64,000 bases of DNA, taken from positions 174,437 through 238,436 of the IMG/VR virus record IMGVR_UViG_3300037264_008423; one strand, written 5' to 3'. The stretch is from a virus. The notes under the pieces are model-generated. The model saw only the letters and a program-made list of their open reading frames with translations. It did not search any database and was not told the origin of the DNA. The position numbers were made by a program, and so were the translations under genes. Shown piece after piece: positions 37,784 through 45,288 of this stretch (positions are counted from its first letter, which is position 1; each line of letters starts with the position of its first letter).

Positions 37784-38389
37784 ATGTCTATGAAGAGCAT
37801 ACTCCAAGAGGAAGTCCTGGTCTTGAACCGGGGCTGGCAGGCGATTGACACTACCGATGTCGCCACGGCGCTGTGCGATTTATTTCGGGGCGTGGCCACG
37901 GCCATTGATACCGGTAACGAGGATAGCGGCATGCAGGCGGTCACCCTTGAAGAGTGGCTGACCCTGCCGATTCGACCCGCTCGGCCAGGGCACGCGGCGG
38001 ACAAGTGGATTGGCACGGTGCGCAGCAAAGTGCGCGTGCCCACGGTGATCGTAAAGGCCAGCTACAGCGACATCCCCAAAAGACGGCCCAAGCTGGATAA
38101 CCGGGGCATCCGCGACCGCGACCGCTGCCGGTGCCAGGTCACTGGCGATCTCTGCCCGGACGGCTCGGTGGATCACCTGGTTCCTCGCAGCCGGGGCGGC
38201 GCGAAGAAGTCCTGGACCAACATGGTCTGGATGCGCCGCGACCTGAATGGCAAAAAGGGCGACCGCACGCTGGAGGAAATGGGCTGGAAACTGCGCCGAC
38301 CGCCCAAGGAGCCAATGGCTGTTCCGGTGAGTATCACGATTCGTCGGCGCGAGGATAAGCCTGACTGGAATCATTTCTTGATTCACTAA
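37784..38389 (+). CDS. HNH endonuclease family protein
   Basis: 201 residues. Opens VLVLNRGWQAIDTTDVATAL, the usual start of a bacterial HNH family; the nuclease core is RCRCQVTGDLCPDGSVDHLVPRSRGGAKKSWTNMVWM (about 115-150), with the DH and N residues present. It ends RRREDKPDWNHFL. More like the stand-alone bacterial HNH family than a homing enzyme. Followed by a strong terminator. Confidence 0.85.
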   Translation: MSMKSILQEEVLVLNRGWQAIDTTDVATALCDLFRGVATAIDTGNEDSGMQAVTLEEWLTLPIRPARPGHAADKWIGTVRSKVRVPTVIVKASYSDIPKRRPKLDNRGIRDRDRCRCQVTGDLCPDGSVDHLVPRSRGGAKKSWTNMVWMRRDLNGKKGDRTLEEMGWKLRRPPKEPMAVPVSITIRRREDKPDWNHFLIH

Positions 38390-38394
38390 CCGAC

Positions 38395-38427
38395 TGCCCC
38401 CAGGACATCACCTGGGGGCGGTTTTTT
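38395..38427 (+). terminator. Intrinsic terminator
   Basis: GCCCCCAGG-ACATCA-CCTGGGGGC, 9-bp stem, followed by GGTTTTTTG. Confidence 0.9.
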
Positions 38428-38447
38428 GTTTTCGAGGTAGTTACGAT

Positions 38448-39692
38448 GTGCAAGTGGAAAGCGATACCAAACAACTGATTAACCGGCTCATGGAATCGGA
38501 GGGCATACACGCCTTTGTCCTGATTAGCGAAGCAGCGGACAAATATTTGCCGATCATCGACAGCTTGACGGTGCGGCTGGCCAACGATCAGCAGGTCAAG
38601 GCCACCGCGTTGCAGCCGGAAGTCGCCCAAAAGGTCGATGAAACCCGCAGGACGCTCAAGCGGGAAGACCGGATCATGTGGGCCCTGCGTTTCTACAAGA
38701 AAGCTTTGATCGAGGAGCTGCTCTGGATGGTTATTAACGAGCCAAAATTTTTTATCAAAAAAGCCGGATTTCCAGCCAGTGTGGAGCAGCCGCAACTCAA
38801 CCGGCAGTTGCAGAAACTCGCCGATGTGGACTTGGCCCCTTTCCAAGAGAGCGACCCGGATGATCTTGAATCCATCAGTCCCGCCTACACGGGCTACGGG
38901 GTGATCGACGGTATTAACGCGACCCTGGGCCAGTATTTGAAGATCCACGAGAGCTACGGCGAGCACGAGCCGCATAACCCCATTAACCGCTTGAGGCTAC
39001 AGCGGCAGCCTTTCGGGGAAGTAATCTATTTTTACCGGCGCGGCGCGGTAGAGTTGATGCGCCGGTATGGCGCGGCCATCGAAATCGTTCCCCAACCGCG
39101 CCAGCAGGCGGCCAGGGGCGGGTCTTTCTCGGATATGCGGGACAAGGAAGGCCCCCTGGAAACCATTGTTCAATTTCCCAACGGCTGGCGCTGGTTCAAT
39201 CTGCACCGCAATTGCAGCGAGATCCGCAGCGATCCCGGTGTGCATGGACCCAGGGCCATTACCGGTCACTGTGCCAATACCGCCGCCAAAGGCGACGTGG
39301 AGTGCCTGGAACTGGCTGAACCGCTGGGCGGAAACCGCTGGCGACACCATGCCCTGTTTATTCTCCATCGCGATGGCACCCTGGGCGAAATGAAGGGCCG
39401 GGAAAACCAAAAGCCCTCCCACCGTTTGCACAAATATATTTTTGGGCTACTGCGGCAGTATTCGCAGATCAAGGGGCTGGAAGGTGAGGGGTATAACGCC
39501 TCCAATAATTTTTACCTGAAAGAGCTACCCCGCCCCTACTTGGAGCAGTTGGCCGCCGCGCGCCCGGAACTTTGGCGGAACTCTGCGGAAAACCAACTAC
39601 CCGAGGAGCCAGATCCCCGCCCAGCGCTCCCTGGAGGCGCGGCCCAGGGTCGGCCTATTCCCGGCCAGATTGGTCCAGGCCAGCCAGCTTGA
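38448..39692 (+). CDS. Unknown conserved phage protein (PcfJ-like feel)
   Basis: 414 residues from GTG 38448. Helical N-terminal half (ADKYLPIIDSLTVRLANDQQ...). The C-terminal half has GWRWFNLHRNCSEIRSDPGV, ITGHCANTAAKGDVECLELAE, HALFILHRDGTLGEMKGRENQKPSHRLHKYI, a pattern I associate with PcfJ-like phage and plasmid proteins of unknown function. Ends in a Pro/Gly-rich tail. Assignment is tentative. Confidence 0.65.
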   Translation: MQVESDTKQLINRLMESEGIHAFVLISEAADKYLPIIDSLTVRLANDQQVKATALQPEVAQKVDETRRTLKREDRIMWALRFYKKALIEELLWMVINEPKFFIKKAGFPASVEQPQLNRQLQKLADVDLAPFQESDPDDLESISPAYTGYGVIDGINATLGQYLKIHESYGEHEPHNPINRLRLQRQPFGEVIYFYRRGAVELMRRYGAAIEIVPQPRQQAARGGSFSDMRDKEGPLETIVQFPNGWRWFNLHRNCSEIRSDPGVHGPRAITGHCANTAAKGDVECLELAEPLGGNRWRHHALFILHRDGTLGEMKGRENQKPSHRLHKYIFGLLRQYSQIKGLEGEGYNASNNFYLKELPRPYLEQLAAARPELWRNSAENQLPEEPDPRPALPGGAAQGRPIPGQIGPGQPA

Positions 39693-39699
39693 AGCTGTT

Positions 39700-39737
39700 T
39701 ACAATTTAGAGAAAAACTTGTTTACTTATTTGCATTC
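39700..39737 (+). promoter_or_regulatory. Tandem GTTTAC region
   Basis: GTTTACAATTTAGAG and TTGTTTACTTATTTGC place two GTTTAC copies within 25 bp upstream of the hairpin-covered start at 39738. No clear -35 TTGACA follows. Confidence 0.4.
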
Positions 39738-39767
39738 ATGGTCGATGTTGTGCCCATGAATGCAAAT
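39728..39767 (+). promoter_or_regulatory. 14-bp inverted repeat over a start codon
   Basis: ATTTGCATTCATGG (39728-39741) and CCATGAATGCAAAT (39754-39767) are perfect complements. ATG 39738 and a second in-frame ATG 39756 are both inside the stem. Could be an operator or a translation-blocking hairpin. Confidence 0.6.
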
Positions 39768-39965
39768 ATAAACGCATACGCACCCAGGGAACAGGGGAGT
39801 GCGCACAAGTCTCCTTGCTTTTGCGAGATCTGCGTGCCGGTGTGGGCTGACCTAGACCGGTTGCCGATTCAGGTAGAGCCTCCCGCAGAAGAGACGGAGG
39901 AGGACACCGTGCCAGTAAATCGGCTAACGGGACGGCGCGCTCCAGTTTTAACTCGCCGATTCTAA
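39738..39965 (+). CDS. Small protein under hairpin control
   Basis: 75 residues (69 if started at 39756). CFCEICVPVW gives one C-x-C-x2-C group, and the C-terminus is basic. Its last bases overlap the convergent gene at 39962. Function unknown. Confidence 0.5.
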   Translation: MVDVVPMNANINAYAPREQGSAHKSPCFCEICVPVWADLDRLPIQVEPPAEETEEDTVPVNRLTGRRAPVLTRRF

Positions 39966-40756
39966 GCCGGAGGAGGCTTACAGAAACCTCCAAATGCTTG
40001 AGGATGCGCCGGTGCCGCGAGAACAGGCGTCTTGTCCACCTGTATCCCGTCTTTTAGCAGCCCTTCCCGGTCCGAATAGAAGATCTCCAGTGTAGCCAGG
40101 ACCAGTCCCCGCTGAAAATAAGCCTGAGTGACGCAATCGGTCGCCGCCGATCCGTAGCCAGTGCCCAGGTTGAAGTCTGGCGCGCTACAGCAGGCGTTGA
40201 ACGCTTGCGCAGGTGTATGTTTGCTGGAAGTAAGGCATCTCTCTACCGGGGTGCCGAGGGTCTCCTCCAGACTAGCGGTCAGTCCTTGGCTGGCACAGGT
40301 GGTGTATTCTTTGAAGATCGAGGGCTTGGCTGTAGGCCAGTCATAGGGCAAGACCGGCGTTACGAGGACTGGCGCAGGCGGCTGCTCGGCATACACCAGC
40401 ACACCGATTACTCCGCAATTCTGTTGTCCTTGGGTTTTACCCGCGTAGCTGCCGCTGCGGTCGGTAAACTCAAACTGGCGAACTTCGGTCATGGAAGTCC
40501 GCCAGCCCCGCACAGTAAGCGAGCTGTAGCCTTGGACCACGTAGCCTGACGAGTTGCCGTGGGCGGGTTGGCCCTCCACTGTGCTCAGGCCATCCACGCT
40601 GGGAACCACCAGGACGCGCTCCGGTCGGTTATTGCGGAATTTGATTTGATAGTAGTGGCCTTTTCTACCGGCCACGTAAGTGAGACCCTTGTGCCCGTAT
40701 TCGGGGATGCGGCTGCCATTAACCTCAACGGACAGCTCGAAGCCATTAACAAACAT
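39962..40756 (-). CDS. Conserved phage protein of unknown function
   Basis: 264 residues from ATG 40756, with AAAGG six bases upstream. FVNGFELSVEVNGSRIPEYGHKGLTYVAGRKGHYYQI, VVPSVDGLSTVEG, SGYVVQGYSSLTVRGWR and VGVIGVLVY-like strands are shared by a family common in phages and large plasmids (recognised by pattern, no function known to me). It contains many Cys in its C-terminal half. GTTCTATC lies about 80 nt upstream on the minus strand. Confidence 0.7.
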   Translation of the reverse strand: MFVNGFELSVEVNGSRIPEYGHKGLTYVAGRKGHYYQIKFRNNRPERVLVVPSVDGLSTVEGQPAHGNSSGYVVQGYSSLTVRGWRTSMTEVRQFEFTDRSGSYAGKTQGQQNCGVIGVLVYAEQPPAPVLVTPVLPYDWPTAKPSIFKEYTTCASQGLTASLEETLGTPVERCLTSSKHTPAQAFNACCSAPDFNLGTGYGSAATDCVTQAYFQRGLVLATLEIFYSDREGLLKDGIQVDKTPVLAAPAHPQAFGGFCKPPPA

Positions 40757-40838
40757 AGGAACCTTTCTATTGCCGCTTCGCGGACTTTTAACGCCCGGCA
40801 TCATTGCCGGACTGATTTAGCTACTCCCGATAGAACTT

Positions 40839-40858
40839 TTCCACGTGGAACTTTTTTT
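40839..40858 (+). terminator. Palindrome with T-run
   Basis: TTCCACGTGGAA followed by C and seven T, with TTTT on the other side. May act in both directions between the convergent and divergent genes here. Confidence 0.55.
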
Positions 40859-40927
40859 GTTTACATTTTATATCCAATTCGCTACGTTGAGCGATATTTA
40901 TCGATACGGTTTAAAAACGAACAATTT

Positions 40928-41527
40928 ATGCCTAAGCTGGGTGATAAAATTCACGGCTGCTGGTTCGAGTGCCTTGTCTGTCGAAAAGCATTCTGGCGAG
41001 TAAACGCTTGGTTGAGAAAGTCAGGCAATCCCAAAACTTGTAGTTTGGAATGCAGGAAGCGTTTTTTAAGTGGAATAATTGGGCAAGAAGACGAGATTCT
41101 CTCGGATTACAGGTCTGGAAGCAGTCTTACACGCCTATGTGAAAGCTACCGGTCAGATAATAAAACACTGCGTGATTTTCTCGTTAGAAACGGAGAATTT
41201 GTGAGACCTAATGGGTTTTATCAAGAGGGGTCGCGCAACAAGAACTGGAAAGGCGGACACATCACAAAAGAGGGTTATCGGCGCATTGGGCACCGCTTTG
41301 AGCACCGGATTGTCATGGAGCAGATCATCGGTAGGAAATTATTAAGAAATGAACACGTTCACCACCTTAACGGTATTAAGCTCGATAATCGTCCAGAAAA
41401 TCTGGCTTTACACTCACCACACGCGCACGGAGAACTTCATGCGAAACAATTCAGAGATTTGCAAGAAATGTATTATGCTCGGATTCGTTTTCTTGAGCAT
41501 AGACTTCAAAGTATCGGGCAGCAGTGA
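40928..41527 (+). CDS. HNH_3-type homing endonuclease
   Basis: 199 residues from ATG 40928. N-terminal treble-clef zinc unit (CWFECLVCRKAFWR...CSLECRK), a helix-turn-helix-like middle (LTRLCESYRSDNKTLRDFLV), and an HNH core RIGHRFEHRIVMEQIIGRKLLRNEHVHHLNGIKLDNRPENL (about 140-180). The A/T-rich composition differs from neighbours, suggesting recent transfer. It overlaps the hydrolase gene. Confidence 0.88.
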   Translation: MPKLGDKIHGCWFECLVCRKAFWRVNAWLRKSGNPKTCSLECRKRFLSGIIGQEDEILSDYRSGSSLTRLCESYRSDNKTLRDFLVRNGEFVRPNGFYQEGSRNKNWKGGHITKEGYRRIGHRFEHRIVMEQIIGRKLLRNEHVHHLNGIKLDNRPENLALHSPHAHGELHAKQFRDLQEMYYARIRFLEHRLQSIGQQ

Positions 41528-41912
41528 AACTTATGGTCAGAGGATAGTGGCCAGCGTTCTATGCGCTGAAGCCGGTAATCAAGGCATGATCGGCATGACT
41601 GCCGTAGCGGAAGTCATCCGCAATAGGTCCAAGGCTACAGGCAGCACACCGCTGGAAGTGGTGACCAAGCGCAAACAATTTTCCTGCCTGAACGGAGTGG
41701 GGCCGGACAAGCTCTACCAGCGTTATGCCCGGCAGCGGCAATTCAGCCTGGCCCTGCGGATCGCCCGGACGTGCTGCGACGTTCCCCATCAGCTTCCCAA
41801 CCGCACCCGAGGAGCCACTTACTACGACCAAAAAGCCAACCGGCCTCCGTGGCTCAGCCAGATGAAACTGGTTGCAACGATTGGCAATCATAGCTTTTAC
41901 ACGCTTAAATGA
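41475..41912 (+). CDS. SleB-like cell-wall hydrolase
   Basis: 145 residues from ATG 41475. The Hydrolase_2/SleB fold is recognisable: VASVLCAEAGNQGMIGMTAVAEVIRNRSKATG (catalytic Glu in AEAGNQG), VVTKRKQFSCLN and a C-terminal AVATIGNHSFY-like strand (VATIGNHSFYTL). It probably cleaves peptidoglycan for lysis or entry. A short hydrophobic N-terminus (MLGFVFLSIDF) precedes it. The start overlaps the HNH gene by 53 bp, hinting that the HNH gene was inserted. Confidence 0.85.
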   Translation: MLGFVFLSIDFKVSGSSETYGQRIVASVLCAEAGNQGMIGMTAVAEVIRNRSKATGSTPLEVVTKRKQFSCLNGVGPDKLYQRYARQRQFSLALRIARTCCDVPHQLPNRTRGATYYDQKANRPPWLSQMKLVATIGNHSFYTLK

Positions 41913-42012
41913 CGTTTAAGCTTGACACGAGACCGGTCTATCCGCACACTGAACTGACCAACGCGCCGAACACGTTTCAGTAAGACGTGTGCCTATACCA
42001 TTCTATGGGCAC

Positions 42013-42300
42013 ATGGAGCTACCGGAAAAGATAAACGAGTTAGCGGCAGCCAACGATGAAGCGATCACCTTTGACGGCTACGAGGACGCGCTGATCGGCA
42101 TATGCCATCAGTTCGGTCGCCCTCCGGTCGCCTGCTACGACCTGGACAAGTGCCTTAAGATTCTGCAAGAACGCGACGGCATGACCGAGGAAGACGCGCT
42201 GGAGTTTTTTGATTTCAATACCCTGGGCTGCTCGGTGGGTGACAGCACGCCAGTTTTCATTAAATTGTTTACATGCCAGACCAACGGCCATGAGTTGTAG
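42013..42300 (+). CDS. Conserved small phage protein
   Basis: 95 residues from ATG 42013, preceded by CATTCTATGGGCAC. ALIGICHQFGRPPVACYDLDKCLKILQERDGMTEEDALEFFDFNTLGCSVGDSTPVF is a pattern found in many T4-like and jumbo phages, function unknown. Confidence 0.8.
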   Translation: MELPEKINELAAANDEAITFDGYEDALIGICHQFGRPPVACYDLDKCLKILQERDGMTEEDALEFFDFNTLGCSVGDSTPVFIKLFTCQTNGHEL

Positions 42301-42307
42301 CTAAGTC

Positions 42308-42886
42308 ATGGATAATAATTCGTGGTCCGTAGCTGGTCAGTCCGTAGCGGTTGGAAGCGTGTATGGTCGGCTTACTGTCGTTCGTATTTTTAGGCGAGAG
42401 GGCAAAGTTATGGCTGAAGCTGTTTGCCTTTGCGGTAAAACTATTACTACGCGCGCCTACCATCTCGTTAAAAGCCAATCAACAAGCTGTGGCTGCACAC
42501 GAGCGGCGATCACTGCTTCTGTAAACGCTATTAAGCGGCGGAAGACTTACGGCTGGGCTTCAATGATCCAAGTTTACAATTCTTATCGGGCTGGAGCCAG
42601 ACGTAGAAATGTGGATTTTACAATCTCTAAAGAATTGTTTTCCGTTCTTTCTAAGCAAAACTGCCACTACTGTGGTAAAGAACCGGATAATGTAAACAAG
42701 GCAGCTCGTCGCTATGGTGAATACGTCTATAGTGGAATCGACAGGGTGGATAATTCGATTGGCTATGTGCCGTCGAATGTTGTTCCAGCATGCTATACCT
42801 GTAACCGGGCGAAGGGCACCAAGTCAAAAAATGATTTTTTAGCATGGGTCCTGACTGTAGCCAAATACTATGAACAAAGAAGCTGA
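42308..42886 (+). CDS. HNH homing endonuclease
   Basis: 192 residues. N-terminal beta/zinc part (GSVYGRLTVVRIFRREG...CLCGKTITTRAYHLVKSQSTSCGC), then Y-rich helices and an HNH core NCHYCGKEPDNVNKAARRYGE...GIDRVDNSIGYVPSNVVPACYTCNRAKGTKSKNDF (about 115-175). Typical of free-standing phage HNH nucleases. It overlaps the next gene by 17 bp. Confidence 0.9.
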   Translation: MDNNSWSVAGQSVAVGSVYGRLTVVRIFRREGKVMAEAVCLCGKTITTRAYHLVKSQSTSCGCTRAAITASVNAIKRRKTYGWASMIQVYNSYRAGARRRNVDFTISKELFSVLSKQNCHYCGKEPDNVNKAARRYGEYVYSGIDRVDNSIGYVPSNVVPACYTCNRAKGTKSKNDFLAWVLTVAKYYEQRS

Positions 42887-44024
42887 TCCAGCCTGCACCA
42901 AGGTCGTCGGTTATTTTAACCCCAACTCCTGGTCCATCTATTTTGAAGTGTCGGAGCTGAACCTCCGTTGCGAGCTTAAACCAAACCAGTATATCACGGA
43001 TCGAGCTGGCCACTATATCAACGATCCGGTGTTCGAGGACTACGTGCAGCCCAAGGGTTTGAGCCGGGCCACAGGCACCCAGGATTTGCCCTTCAATTAT
43101 GTGCCGCGCGTCGTCAAAAGTGCCCGGCCCATCCACGCGGTCACCCAGGCGTCTGGTTTCGTGCGCACTGCGGATGGATCGGTAATGCCCACCTATACCA
43201 CACCACCGCCCACTGTGGCCGTCGAGACTCCCGCCAATAAAGCTCCCATTTTGGGTATGTCGATGACCAAGGCGCGTGAGTTGGGCCTGGTCGGCAAACC
43301 TCGTCTGGTGCCAGAGGATTACGGAGTGGCCGATTCCTCCGGCGCACCAGACTCCTCCGCTAAAATTCCCGACATTCGCTATTCCATCGAATCGAATCCC
43401 AAAGTAAGGACCGCCGCGCCGCTGACGCCTGAGCTAATGGAGGCGGACGCGCGCTTGTCGCCACAAGAAGCCGCTCACCGCGCGGTATTGCAGCAGAGCT
43501 TAAATCAGGTCGCTAACCAGCCCATGGACGAGTTTAATCCTGCCGCCGTGGGTCCAACCCCGGTTTCCGCCGTAGCGGCTGCCCCGGTCGCCGTGGCCCG
43601 GCGCGTTTCCGCCGCCGCCCCTCCCCTCCCCGAAATTCCCGCGCCGGTGCGCATGCGAGCGCCCAAGGAGCCTGCCCCGATCAGGGTGCCCAGCGCCGCC
43701 CACCCCCTGCCCGAAATTCCCCAGCGAGTGCTGGCGCAGCGCGTGGCGACTGTGGTTGCCCCCCGGTCAGAGGAGGAGTTTGAGCCAGCGGAGGCATCGG
43801 GGGTAATGCAGCCTTTAAGCGAAGGCCAGGAGATGCCCAATCCAATTCTGGGCACGCCCCCGGTTTCCCAGCCGGACGGCGACACGGAAAAGCGTTTTGT
43901 TTGCGCGGCTGACGGCAGGCCGTTCCACTACCGCTCGGAGCTGGATCGGTATGTCCGGCGCAAGTATCCCACCCAATACGAACAATTGATGAGCGCCTAT
44001 CCTGCCGAGCACCAGCCCGGCTAG
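42870..44024 (+). CDS. Unknown protein with long disordered middle
   Basis: 384 residues. The N-terminal 90 residues look folded (KVVGYFNPNSWSIYFEVSELNLRCELKPNQYI). The middle is Pro/Ala-rich with two AAxPLPEIP repeats. The C-terminus is a small zinc-finger-like tail FVCAADGRPFHYRSELDRYVRRKYP. Function unknown. Confidence 0.65.
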   Translation: MNKEADPACTKVVGYFNPNSWSIYFEVSELNLRCELKPNQYITDRAGHYINDPVFEDYVQPKGLSRATGTQDLPFNYVPRVVKSARPIHAVTQASGFVRTADGSVMPTYTTPPPTVAVETPANKAPILGMSMTKARELGLVGKPRLVPEDYGVADSSGAPDSSAKIPDIRYSIESNPKVRTAAPLTPELMEADARLSPQEAAHRAVLQQSLNQVANQPMDEFNPAAVGPTPVSAVAAAPVAVARRVSAAAPPLPEIPAPVRMRAPKEPAPIRVPSAAHPLPEIPQRVLAQRVATVVAPRSEEEFEPAEASGVMQPLSEGQEMPNPILGTPPVSQPDGDTEKRFVCAADGRPFHYRSELDRYVRRKYPTQYEQLMSAYPAEHQPG

Positions 44025-44031
44025 TTAGGAC

Positions 44032-44793
44032 ATGGTAACAAGTAACGCGATGCAGCCGGTAAAGTCGTCGCAGCAGTCTCCCGACACGCTGCCGATGACC
44101 GGCTTTACCTGCGACCAGTTGACTGACTACATCTTCCGGCAACTTGGCTCTCCGACCTGGCAGGTAGAATTAACCCGCCAGCAGGTGCTTGACGCGATTC
44201 AAGACGCGCTTCAACTGTGCGGCCAATGGCGGCCCACGATTCGCGTGGGCAACGTGCAGTTGAGCCGGGGAATTTTCGAGTATCTCAGCGGTGCCAACGT
44301 TTTCCTGGGGATCGCGGATGTTCAGTTCGTGGAACCCAACCCGGTTCCGACCGAGCTATTTTACGGCAACCTTATTAACCCAGCGCCGCTTTTCCGCACC
44401 GGACTGGATGAATACGACAGCTTTCTGCGCTGGCGCAAAGTATGGCAGCGGGTGACCTCGATTCAGCCCAATTGGTTCTACGATGACGGGCGCAAGTGCC
44501 TTTACATCCACAATCCCATCGAACGCTATCAGGCGGGGGTGTTCATGTATGCCCCTTATGACCGGACTCAGGACTTGGATTTTACGGGCGCTCAGTGGGT
44601 CAAGGAGTATTCGCTGGAGCAGGCGCGCTACCTTTACGGAGAAGTCCTGGCCAAGTATAGTGGCGCGGTGCCCGGTCCGCTGCAAGCACTCGTGCTGGAC
44701 CAGAATAAGCGCCAAAACGCCGAGGAAAGGCTCAAAGCACTCAGGTTAAAACTGGAGGGGATGCAGCTAATTCCTCCCATCAGTGTGGACTAG
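44032..44793 (+). CDS. Probable virion neck protein
   Basis: 253 residues. LTRQQVLDAIQDALQLCGQWRP near 50-70, FWRKVWQR-like RWRKVWQRVTSIQPNWFYDD (about 125-145), and the ARYLYGEVLAKYSGAVPGPLQALVLD region (about 200-225) resemble structural neck/head-completion proteins of T4-like and cyanophages. It is a single gene here, followed by convergent small genes. Role inferred. Confidence 0.5.
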   Translation: MVTSNAMQPVKSSQQSPDTLPMTGFTCDQLTDYIFRQLGSPTWQVELTRQQVLDAIQDALQLCGQWRPTIRVGNVQLSRGIFEYLSGANVFLGIADVQFVEPNPVPTELFYGNLINPAPLFRTGLDEYDSFLRWRKVWQRVTSIQPNWFYDDGRKCLYIHNPIERYQAGVFMYAPYDRTQDLDFTGAQWVKEYSLEQARYLYGEVLAKYSGAVPGPLQALVLDQNKRQNAEERLKALRLKLEGMQLIPPISVD

Positions 44794-45080
44794 CTGGTAG
44801 CCCTATCTATCAGGCCACAGGCGGCAAGGACCAGCTTTCCCCTGGATTCACGAACAAACACGCCAAGGCACTCCACCTTGGCGTCATTTTTTCGGGTGGA
44901 GACTTCTTCGGAATGGAATAGGCGGCACTCCACGGGCACTCCCTCCCACACCGGAGCAACGCTCTGTTTTAATCCTAGCGCGACCAGGGCTACCGGCGCA
45001 ACCACAATTTTATCCGGCAGCCGACCGTGGACTGCTAGAAACCGCCGCACCATTAAGCTTAGGACTTTCTTCTCGCTCAT
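44790..45080 (-). CDS. Unknown small protein
   Basis: 96 residues; N-terminal helix (VLSLMVRRFLAVHGRLPDKIVVAPVALVAL) and beta C-terminus. Its start overlaps the upstream minus gene by 71 bp. No family recognised. Confidence 0.55.
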   Translation of the reverse strand: MSEKKVLSLMVRRFLAVHGRLPDKIVVAPVALVALGLKQSVAPVWEGVPVECRLFHSEEVSTRKNDAKVECLGVFVRESRGKLVLAACGLIDRATS

Positions 45081-45243
45081 TTTTAAAATTTTCGGTCAGC
45101 TCGGCGACGAGGCGGACAAGCTGCTGGTTAAGGTTCACGGCCTCCTGGAGCAAAGCCGACGCCATGATTAAGGGCGCGGCTTTGGCCGCCAATCGGGCGC
45201 TCTGCTGTTGCAGGGCCAAACTCTTTTGATCCAACTCCGACAT
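45010..45243 (-). CDS. Small coiled-coil protein
   Basis: 77 residues, mainly one helix (LDQKSLALQQQSARLAAKAAPLIMASALLQEAVNLNQQLVRLVAEL). Likely oligomeric. In one leftward unit with 44790-45080. The overlap is large, so one of the two may be wrong. Confidence 0.5.
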   Translation of the reverse strand: MSELDQKSLALQQQSARLAAKAAPLIMASALLQEAVNLNQQLVRLVAELTENFKNEREESPKLNGAAVSSSPRSAAG

Positions 45244-45288
45244 ACGTCACGTTCTATTCTTCTAAACTGTATGAAGATATAGAACGAT

